Shown: positions 21,960-31,804 of the stretch, piece after piece
Numbering within the stretch: the stretch's first letter is position 1
Layout: each line of letters begins with the position of its first letter
Assembly: GCA_944472155.2 (NCBI GenBank)
Contig: OX235279.1
Coordinates: forward strand, 52,735,564-52,799,563
Reading direction: 5' to 3'
Source: Trichobilharzia szidati
Lineage: Eukaryota; Platyhelminthes; Trematoda; Strigeidida; Schistosomatidae
Length of the DNA: 64,000 nucleotides
Program-made: the position numbers and the translations under genes
The notes under the pieces: generated by a model
Seen by the model: only the letters and a program-made list of their open reading frames with translations
Told to the model about the DNA's origin: nothing
Database searches by the model: none

Positions 21960-23048
21960 TAAAGGGCTATTATTCATATGGGAAGTTGCATCCTGACGAG
22001 ATTTGTCAGCAATTCCATAAAAGTGGTGGAGTCTACACCTTCAGAAGAACTTGTACCACCGATGAGAGGAGTAGACTCTGAAAAGCACCCTGTCGAATGC
22101 ACTCTAGTTTTGTCATGCTACACAAAAAGGGTTTCTTTCGTCCACAAAATCCATATACCTGGTAATACAAATATATTTCCTATCTATGTAGGACACACCA
22201 GTTGTACAGGCATGGATAAGTATTATTTACATTACATGAATTTGATTTATAGTGAAATTACATGGTTGCTGTCCTCCCTGACATTAGTTAGTGAGTACAA
22301 TCTAATAGCTAGTCGTTCAATGGAGCACATTAAGAAGTTTGGAAAATTGTCTTCGCATTAACAAAGAAAACCCAAGTATGTGTTGGGTAACCAATCGTGG
22401 AACTTTGCCGGTGGTGGCCTCATTGTATGACCCCTATAGTGTTACCTACTGAACAGATACTACAAAGATTCTACAAATTAAGCCTGGATTGGGATGATGA
22501 AATACCTAAGAACGAAAGCGATATGTGGATCAAATTTCTGTATGTTTTTGAAATGGTTGTGAGTTCATCATTTTCGCGTTGTCTACGGCCCTGTACACGA
22601 ATCAGTTAACTAAGCAGTCACATATCTTTTGCGATGCCCCCGAATATTGTCATGGAGTGGTGGCCCGTACTACACATTCTAAAGAATACAAAAGCGCCTG
22701 TTGTCCCCTCACTATGGCGAAAGCCTGTTCAAATCACATCATGGCTTGAACAGGCTGCAGCTGTCTTAGAGGTTCCCGTGGGTTTCTAGTGGGTTCAGAA
22801 ATGAACGGATGTTAGCTTCTCATGGGTGACATGCTGGAGTGACTGCATTGAGAATACAAATGATCGGTTTATGATATTTTTGGCTAACCAATCTCGACAA
22901 TTCATAACCTTACAGAGTCTCCTCAGTGGAAAAATGTTCCCTCGAAAGAGAATGCTACAGATTTTGTATCTCCGTCACGGTTTTACTCTTGTGATTCGTT
23001 GCATGAAGGGGGAAGAATGTTTTGATTTGACCACCATCCTTTTAAGAT
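21960..23048 (+). pseudogene. BEL/Pao retrotransposon RT and RNase H remnant
   Basis: Ordered BEL motifs appear with several shifts: LTRFVSNSIKVVESTP, then a segment like LPVERTLGV (HPVECTLVLSC), VASLYDP near 22412, EQILQRFYKLSLDWDDEIP, FCDAPEYCHGVVARTTHSK, LTMAKAC, and ENTNDRFMIFLANQSRQF followed by a region matching the VP..NPAD..SRG block. About 200 bp near 22165-22385 do not match and may be an insertion. It ends a few bases before the SUFU start codon. Confidence 0.75.
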
Positions 23049-23054
23049 TCAGCA

Positions 23055-26000
23055 ATGTCGAATAGCGCATTTGGCCCAGTTTTGAGTTCAGGCATTGGTA
23101 TGCCCAATATTATAAATAGTAGTAGTAGTCATAATAGTAGTAGTAATAATAATATTCCATCAATGAAAGACGAGCATACCACCGCTTTAGGCTTAAAAGC
23201 TATTTATGCAGCTTGTCGAGTGTTGTATCCTGACCAGCCGACTCCGTTACAAGTAACAGCTGTTCGAAAATTTTGGATGGGTGGACCAGATCCCCTGGAT
23301 TTTATTAATATGTATGCAAATCCTGGTTCTGTGGAATTACAAAGTCCTTCACACTGGCATTATGTAACTAATGGTTTATCTGATTTATACGGGGATTCAA
23401 GGTTACACAGTCATTCTAATACAACTGATGGTCCTAGCGGTTTCGGTTTCGAGTTAACATTTCGTGTAAAACGTGAACCTGGTGAGACAAATCCACCAAC
23501 CTGGCCAGCTCATTTATTACAAAGTCTTGCACGTTATGTATTCTATTCACAAGCTCAATTAATGGCTGGTGATCATATCCCCTGGCCTACATCATTAGAT
23601 AAACAACCGAATTCAGCGCAACAATCTGAGAAACGACAGCCTCATCATCCTTCTCAACAACAACAACAACGGACAGATAAGCAAATCAATACAGAAGAAC
23701 TGGAAAATGCTAGAAAATCGATTGCTATGGCAGCTGCAGCCACTGCAACGTCTATCTTAGCTGCTAATAGTGCTAAAACAGGAATGACAGCGTCAACATC
23801 AGCTACTCTGTCGGCATTGACGAATCCATCAACGTATGCATCAATGGTTGCAGCGGCTTTAGCTGCTGTCTATAATAATAATAACAACAATAACAGTAGC
23901 TCTTCATCAGCGAACAACACTTCAGAGGATACTACAGTTAAAGAAAAACAATCAGGCAATAATTCATCAAGTTCACGTATACATCATATGCTGTTAATTG
24001 AAGATCCTCAGTTGAAAAAGATAACAACACCATATGGTTATGTTCAATTCTTACAGTTGGTTGGATTGTGCGACGAAGAATTACGTTTAGTACAACGATG
24101 GACTGGTTCACATGTCGCTGAACTGATGAGTTGTTCCATTGCAACTGGTGGTGGTCGCCTTGTAACAGATATGAGAAGAAATTTAAGTCTATTTGAATTA
24201 CAACCAAATTTAGTGGATTATATCAATGAAAAGTTGAAACGTGAAGGTTCTAATTTATCCGGTGTTACTACATCATATTTCGCTTGGTCACCTATTACAT
24301 TGTCAGCTTTAGGTGAACTCCTTCCTGGTGAGTTGGAATCACGTCGTTTACGTCGTCAAACACAGAAACATGACTGCCCTTCACCGTCAGCATCGTTATC
24401 AACGAGTTGTTTGTATACGTCGAAAACGAGTGGACAATCATTGTCTAAATCGATTTTATTCCCTAATTAAAGTTCTACGCATAAATCGGATACAGATATT
24501 GGGTCGAAAACAATAGCAATGGATACGGATGACACATTAGTTTCATATTCAGTGAAGAAACGAATTGAAGAAGATGAATTTGTTGATATTGTTGGTGGCA
24601 ATGGAGGGGGTGGTGGTCATGTCGGTGGCGGTGGCACCGGTGAGGATGTTGACTCAACAGCTGCACAAAAGTTAACCAGTGAGAATTATATCCACTCATC
24701 AACTACAGCTATTGGTTCAATGTCGCCTGAAGTGAATTCATCGTTGAAAATGTCACGTTTTGAGTCGAAATCACGTGTTATATCGTCTATGAGTAATCGT
24801 AATGCAGCAGGCGGCACAGATGGACAAACAATCAGTGCACCTGGTGGTTTCTCGGCATGGTGTGGACGAGTAGGACCGATGAATATGTTTAATCAATCAT
24901 CATTTGGTGGTCATCATGGAATGAATAAAACCGGTGGAAATAGTTGTGCATCCAGTGGAGGTGTATTCCGTGGTTCTTTAGTAACCTCACCTACAGAGCT
25001 GACAAATTCACTTGGCGGTGCACTTGGATTTAAAACATTCAACTCAGAACTACCAACGAATATGATTACAGATAAATTGTTTGGTCCGACTACAGCGATG
25101 ACTGCTACTGCTACTACTACGACTACTATTGAGCCTAAAGGAAGTCGTACTCCAGGTACTGGAGGTGGTGGTGGCAGTGGAAGTACTACTGGGGATGGAT
25201 CTGCTCCATGCACTCCACTAGCGCATTTATCACTTTCTCCGGCAAGTTTAGATATGATGCCAACACGTGTTATTGACTATTTGGATGTACATTTATGTCG
25301 TGAAGCTGGTGAAATGCTCCCGTTGGCGGTGAATGATCGTCTGCGTCATGGTAGACATTTTACATTTTTAAATGCTAATTATCCCGATCATGCAATCACA
25401 TTAGTTCCAACTGGTGTGTCTGGTGCATTTGTCAGTGAAGAGACACCATATGTTGCTCGTGGACCATGGTTACAGATTCTACTAACAGATGACTTTTTGG
25501 AACAACTGGAATTTCAATTCTCATGTTTATTATATCCAGATGAATTACGTCTCCCGTTGGTATTCCGTTGGCCTGAAAGACACCTACGTATCTGCTTGAT
25601 TGATGTGAATTCACCAACCTCTTCGTCTGTAATACCAAGTGGTGGTTGTGGAGGAAGTAATATCCCAACGAATCCTCTTCCATCCTCATCAGCGATGTCA
25701 TCCACTTTGATGAACTCGAATACGCCTACAACACCTCCAACTACTACTACTGTCAGTGCTTCGGTTACACCATCTCATCCTCAAAACCACCCGCATAATA
25801 TTCACTCTATTGTATCGAAGGCATCAAATTCCCCGTGTAATTGGAATATATCATCAATGTTTGAGAATAAATTGTTATCGACTAGTGGGACACCTTCTTC
25901 AGTTATGCCACAGCAACAACAGCAGCAACAGAATGCATTTACAAAAACTGATTTATTATTCCCTTCACCATCAGCATCGTCGTCATTATTTTCATCATCT

Positions 26001-26705
26001 GCATCGTTGTTTCCACCGGGATGTATCCCACCGCCGAATGTTTTAGCCTCTTTATTCAGTTCCTCAGCCGCTAGTAATATGAATAGTAATAGTAATAATA
26101 ATAGTAATTCTGGAAGCATTCATAGAAGTACCAATACTACTACTTCTACTGCCAGCAATATTCCGAGTACTAATCCTGGAAGTAACAATAATAATCGCAG
26201 TGAGTCATCTCAAACAGAATTACTCAGAAATCCTTTTCTCCAATCGATATCTTCTTTACAACAAACCCCGTTGGCGTCAACTATGCCAGTTCCATCGCCA
26301 GTACATCCTCAACAGCCACAGTCATCATCATTGCCATCTTCAACAGACTCTGGTGTAATGATGAAAATGGATCCAACCGCCTTTATGAATAATTGGTCAA
26401 CATTTTTACAAACACTCATGAATAATAGTAGTAGTAGTAATGCGGATGTCTTTAGACAGGCGATGTTCACTGGTCATCCTAGTAATCCTAGTGCTTATTT
26501 TATGGAAATAATGCAAAGTATCCTGAACAACAGTAGTAGTAGTAGTGGTAGTGGTAGTGCTAATAATAATAGCGGTACTAATCCCAGTGTTATGCTGCAT
26601 CATCCACTGACTGCTATTACGTCATCCGGTGGTGGTGGTGGTGGTGGGGCAGGATTACCGTCTGCCACCGCCTCATCGTCATTATCAGTAACTAGGCATT
26701 TTTAA
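23055..26705 (+). CDS. SUFU: Suppressor of fused (Hedgehog pathway GLI regulator)
   Basis: Binds GLI transcription factors and restrains Hedgehog signalling. ATG 23055 opens a frame with the N-terminal SUFU domain from about residue 47: LYPDQPTPLQVTAV, GGPDPLDFINMY, HWHYVTNGLSDLYGD, DGPSGFGFELTFRVKRE, PPTWPAHLLQSLARYVFYSQ. After a 120-residue Ala/Asn/Ser linker come HHMLLIEDPQLKKI, QFLQLVGLCDEEL, VTDMRRN and SNLSGV. TAA 24468-24470 interrupts; the same frame resumes and from 25255 gives the C-terminal domain: LRHGRHFTF, VPTGVSGAFVSEE, GPWLQILLTDDFLEQ, WPERHLRICL. About 365 low-complexity Ser/Asn/Gly residues follow. The stop is bypassed if 24328-24495 (GTGAGT...ACAG, 168 nt) is an intron. The gene is otherwise intronless and flanked by BEL sequence on both sides. 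Unspliced length would be far above the roughly 480 residues of vertebrate SUFU. Confidence 0.93.
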
Positions 26706-27334
26706 ACAAAGAACCTATTGAATATGAATCAAAGTTGAGCACAGCGATAGTGTTTACTCATTCATTCATTCATTGGCAGGGAATTACTATTAATGACAAT
26801 GATAAGTGGGGATCCGGGCAGACAAAAGACGACCCTGAATGTTAAGTAATCTCTTTTTATTTCGTCATGTTTTCAAGTTGTGCACTTACTATCCTTGAAT
26901 TTATATCTAATATTATAGTTTATTTAATGAGCACATATTTATTTATATGTAATTTCATTGATTTCTTTCATTGTCATTATTATCATCATAGTAGGTAGAT
27001 AGGTAGTGGTACATTTAACTCTAGTAACATTTAAACTTTACAACTATTATTAGTATTAATATTGTTATTTTTCTCATTGAGATGACTAAAAAGTATACTT
27101 AAGCGCCATTCGACAGATAGATAGACAGAGAAAGCGCCATTTTTGCCCTTCAACCGGTATTCTTCACTCTTATGCGCCGTATGTATTCCTTCTTCTTTTT
27201 GTGTGTTTTATTGCGTAATTACCCCGGTTAAATACGATAATGATGTAACAATACATCATACTACCCTTGATTGATAGTGAACTTTAAAATATCACTCTGT
27301 CACATTATTTCATTTTGTATCTCCTGGATTGCGC
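26706..27334 (+). other. SUFU 3' flank
   Basis: Contains a short ATTC tandem near 26758 and AT-rich sequence. No poly(A) tract and no clear AATAAA signal were noticed. Confidence 0.4.
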
Positions 27335-27660
27335 TTTTAGGATGAATGTATCAAGACATTTCACAACGACCCTTTATTCCTAGATCATTCAAAGACTGAT
27401 TGGTCGGCACCAGGCATAATCGTGGTACCAGATGGCAGTCGAATAGAGGTGAAGACTAAAGCAGTGGTAAATTTCGCATTTAGCGGCTTTGACTTGGATC
27501 GTGTTCTATATTACTTCTCAGATTGGACCAGGTTGTCGAAAGCAATAGGTTGGGTGCCTCAATTCAAGCGATTTGTGCTTATGATGCAGTCTAACAGAAT
27601 TGTTATATCTCCTAATTCGGACCCACTGAAGGCAGATGCATGACAACGTGCTGGATAATA
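27335..27660 (+). pseudogene. BEL/Pao remnant, RNase H-integrase junction region
   Basis: The frame reads FHNDPLFLDHSKTDWSAP, VPDGSRIEVKTKAVVNF, then DRVLYYFSDWTRLSKAIGW and FKRFVLM. This matches the W..GP.FL segment and the RFSSW.RL..V.AWVLRF segment that precede the BEL integrase. Same strand and next in order after the remnant at 21960-23048, with SUFU between them. Ends at a stop at 27643. Confidence 0.65.
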
Positions 27661-28680
27661 CATCATCGGAAGTACATTTACAAGATAAATACTTGAAATG
27701 ATAGTACACATTTGTAATGTTCAATGCTAACCAGATTGGTCTTACCATAGAAAACTGTGACATTTTCGATGAAAACAGTTTTTCTCAAACATGGGTGTTG
27801 CCATTCTGTTTCTTTCATCAGAGAAACCAGAATTTAAGCGAATGAAGAATGTGAATGAAAAGAGTACATTTTAGCCTTATTAAAGACCTAGGGAGTGGAG
27901 GTAAAATAGAGTATAAGAGTAATTAGATAAAAAATTGTTGTGAAGTATATAAGTGACATTTCAGAGAGAAGTGGCTTGAAAGATTAGAATCTGTAGGATG
28001 TGCTGACCTGTGGGATGTCTGGCGAATTTGTGTACGGCCTATGTGGTTAGCATCTTGACAAGGAGCTGAGCAGGCTTGTAGTTGCAAGGAGCATAAGCAT
28101 TTTTTGTAATTTAGATCTGTGCAGTCATCATTGCTATTTTAAGTTAATTAATTTTTTATATTGAGGATCTAAGCTCATGTCTAATTCTCGAGCTGTCAAA
28201 AAATGCATGTTGCTGTCCTACAGATCGGAGTGATTCACATTTGCGACTACTATCATATCTGCCGATCAGCATGTGCCACTCTCCCTCCTTCTTTGACATT
28301 AAGCACTGAGACCTTCTGCAATGACTGTAGTTGCAATATTGCATTGCTTTGATTCCGTCTCAACCATACAGCATGCTGCACACTTACATCTTTCATGAGA
28401 AGTGCTTTCCATTAGGTCACCAGACACATCAATACCTGAGGGCATTCTTAGCAGTATTATCATCATACATATGTGCAAGCGGATCACTACAAAAGACTAG
28501 GAAATTAAGTTTCCCTTAAGAATTATGAAGTGTAGAAATAGCCAGTATTAAACAGAGTGATAAGGTTATGTAAAGTGGCCCTGACAAAATAACTGGTTAT
28601 CAGAACTTGTTATGCTAAGTTTTCATGACGGCTTTTCATATGGCATGCTCTAAACTATTACAACTACTTAAGGATTAAAC

Positions 28681-28736
28681 GTCCAGGCTGATCATAGAAT
28701 CTTTATCTTGAAAAAGATAATAATGATCGCCTGGAC
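28681..28736. repeat. 56-nt near-complete hairpin
   Basis: GTCCAGGC at the left end pairs with GCCTGGAC at the right end, continuing through GATCAT/ATGATC, with an inner stem TTATCTT/AAGATAA closed by a small loop. Almost the whole length folds on itself. Confidence 0.7.
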
Positions 28737-29524
28737 AGATCATGCTTCTAACTTTAAGCATATACCATTCGGTCAGCCTATTGCTGAGATGCGACCGCGT
28801 GGGCTCTGCTCAGATTTATGGGGCATCTTATAAATTAACATGCTTTCCTTTGTCGTATCTTCGAATATCACTTCACAATGTCTCATCTCATTCATTTTCT
28901 AATTACGTCTTCACTTGCTCATTATATTCCACTAAACCCAACATTTTATAGCTCTTTATGAATCTGATTCGACTTATTTTATTCCTATTCTCTATAGGGT
29001 ACAGTTGTGCACCAAATACACAAAAAGGTATGAAATAGAAACAACCGGCTTGTGGATAATTGTATTAAAACCAAAAGTGGACATCATGATAGTAAGACCT
29101 ATATGGGTAGCATTATACATTGCAAATGAACTTTGTCAGCCTAGGGATTATAGTCTCCCATTGTATTTCCTTTATGAATGCATCTATTAATGATACATTG
29201 AACTTACCTATTCCATTACACTTTAATGATTCACCTTAGCACCTTTACTTTTCTAAAACATCTTACTATCCCTTGTAAGCGTTGTACTTGCCTCAATATT
29301 GGTTGGCTATCGTATGCCTACAACTACGGGTTGAAAACGAAACGAAGTCGATTTTCCTGCGCAACCTGGAGGACTACTGTTTAATTCAATAATGATACGA
29401 CATGGATCAGACAATGAGTGTATTTATATATATATCAAATATTTAGCTGTTCAAACATTAACTTGCAGACAATCTACTATTTGACATTATATCATACTTG
29501 ATCGTGCTTGTAAAAGTGGCATGC

Positions 29525-29556
29525 ATTTTCATGTAAATTTATGTTTACATGAAAAT
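29525..29556. repeat. Perfect 13-bp stem hairpin
   Basis: ATTTTCATGTAAA and its exact reverse complement are separated by six bases. Terminator-like or cruciform-prone, function unknown. Confidence 0.85.
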
Positions 29557-29754
29557 ATAAATTATTATTATTATAGATAGTCTTATGACTTTGTAAACTT
29601 GTTTGATGAAATGTCGACAGGATTTCTAATAAGCTGAATAACCGAGCCTTAGGTCAAGCACCGTGAAAAGCATCGTGCTGGTGCTCTCACGGTGGCTGGG
29701 GCAAATCAATTTCCTCAAGTTGGGGGTATTGTATCGGGGTCTGTAGTACTAAAA

Positions 29755-30299
29755 TTAGTCGAACAGTCCGTATGGGCAAAGTATGGATAAGTAGACCGAA
29801 GCACTTTGACTGGAGCTCATTAAGGAGGCGTTTGAATTCAGTAGGAGATAGGCAACTAAGTACAGTAAGTGGAGATTCGTTCCATACTGCACTGTGCTAT
29901 ATTTTAGAGAAACGTGAATGCAGTTTTGTCCGGCGCCATTCCACTTCGTGCGGGTTTGGGTGACGAGTAATTTTTTGAGAATTTCACAACTTGGGAACGG
30001 TCTTCCAAGAGAGAATTGAGCCATGATAACAAGGAATCCTGGAACCCGTACGACCTAAGCTTAAGAATAAATCTCTTATATGGGACTTTATCAAAGGCAT
30101 TTTTGAAGTCGAAGAAGAGAGTTGTGACAGGAGAACCATGATCACACTTAGCAGTAACATCATCGAAGAAGTCAAGTAGGCAGGTGGAGTATGGGTTACT
30201 CTTCAAGAGGCCTTGTTTTTCTGGAGTAAATACTTTACGAATGTGGAGGTATGAAGCACTAAACGTAGATAATTCACAACTTGCTAGTGGTAACATCAT
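29755..30299 (-). pseudogene. CR1-like LINE RT fragment
   Basis: The minus strand reads LLDFFDDVTAKCDHGSPV, LFFDFKNAFDKVPYKRFILKL, LLSWLNSLLEDRSQVVKF and then SGMAP where SGVPQG is usual. This spans RT blocks with the first catalytic Asp (FFDFKNAFD). The YADD block is absent or degraded. It is a different family from the LINE at 18445-20415. Confidence 0.75.
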
Positions 30300-31804
30300 G
30301 AGGACGGTTCAAGCGTAAGATTAAATGGAGCCACCTAGTGGTCTTTCAAAAGTGCTCCTATTCAACTCACCTCAGCTGGAACTTCATCCTGTCTCTTTAA
30401 ATTGCTTGATCTGTGCATGTGGTAGATTACAAAAGTCGTGCTGGTCCGAAGAAATATAACTCCTCCTAATACTGCCTCTGGAATACCATTTCACGGAGAA
30501 GATTCAAGGACACTACCATGAAGGGCAAACATAATTTCACCATGGACCAAACTTATGTAATTTCAGTAGTACTGATGCATGCCTTTACAGTTGGTGTGTG
30601 CTACATAGATAGGAATAAATATATTGTTGTTAACATTGCTTGGCTGAATTACCAAGCAAAAGTAGCAGCCTGCATTCCACAGGAACCCCACTATAACTCT
30701 TGAGTCAATACTGAAACTCAGCGTAGAAAAGTCGCCTCATTGAATTGATATCTGTCTATCGGCCCTGCAACACGGGATGGCAACATGCTTTTTTGACAGC
30801 TCGAGAAGTAAACATTAGTCTTGGTCCTTAACGAAGAAAACAAAAAAATATGCATTGAACAGATCTACGCTATAGAGAATGCTTTTGCTCCCGCCAACCA
30901 CAATCATATTCAGCTTGCCATAAGGCCTACAGAAATTTTTGACATCTAGCAGGTCAGGTTGTTCTACGGGTTCCAATCTTCCAGATCTTTCAATTCACTT
31001 CTTACTAAAATGTCACTTACCTACCTCACGATAATTATATTACTTACGCACTACTATACTCTCTTTTGTCTTAACTACCTAGGAATTTATTAAAGCTTAA
31101 ACTTACTCTTTGTTGCTCGCCTAAAGTCTAAGTGCTCTGATGAAAAAGAAATACAACAACACCAATATTTGGACATAGCTATCTTTTCATCACAAGCGTC
31201 ATAGTCTACATGCTAATATCAATATTGTTAGCATGAAACACTGCAAATATATCCTATCGTTCGAAAGAATCTCCACCTCCTTATTGTGCATATCTTGTAA
31301 ATATACTGTCAAAGATGAAAAATCCATAATTGCATTTTATGTCATTTCACAGTTTCCCAAGACGTTCCCCTCTTCCTTAAATAGCTTTTAATCAAGTGGC
31401 GGCATTGTAATTACCCAAATATACGCTGTTCACTAACTGAGCATAATTATCATCAGGAAACCTAACGAAGTTGAGGTTGTCCCCTAACTTTGATAGTGAA
31501 GGGCTTACAATTTAACATTTATAAGAACCTGTTTTCATTGCTTGTACAATAGTCGGACAATTTAAACTTTTGTTAAAGTGACAATCTATGCTAATTCACA
31601 ATTGTAATTCATTACATAACTGATCATGCCTGTAAAATGACACGCATTTCATGTGGGTTTACTCGTTTATAAGAAATGCTTCCCAAATAAGAAGCAGGCA
31701 CATAAGTATACATAAGGTTTGCACTGGTCTGTAGAAATTACATTGGATATTGGACATTGCATATTCCCGCCTAATTTGTATGTTTATTTACTGTTGCGTT
31801 TGGA
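30300..31804. other. Intergenic DNA upstream of RIC1
   Basis: No gene recognised. It should contain the RIC1 promoter and 5' UTR, but no core element was identified with confidence. Confidence 0.4.

Larger units (their letters stand above)
27661..29740. other. Repeat-rich intergenic DNA
   Basis: No gene recognised. It contains the hairpins at 28681 and 29525. A short dispersed motif reads on the minus strand near 27750 and on the plus strand near 29085 (translations both contain RPIW.AL). A block at 29490-29540 resembles 31620-31665. Confidence 0.4.

Noticed and set aside
21978..23065. Host protein-coding exons upstream of SUFU
   Set aside because: The open frames match BEL/Pao RT and RNase H motifs with shifts, so they are element remnants and not 5' exons.
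24914..26119. Minus-strand open frames opposite SUFU, including poly-Leu, poly-Val and poly-Cys runs
   Set aside because: They are antisense shadows of the trinucleotide-rich SUFU coding runs; no family resemblance.
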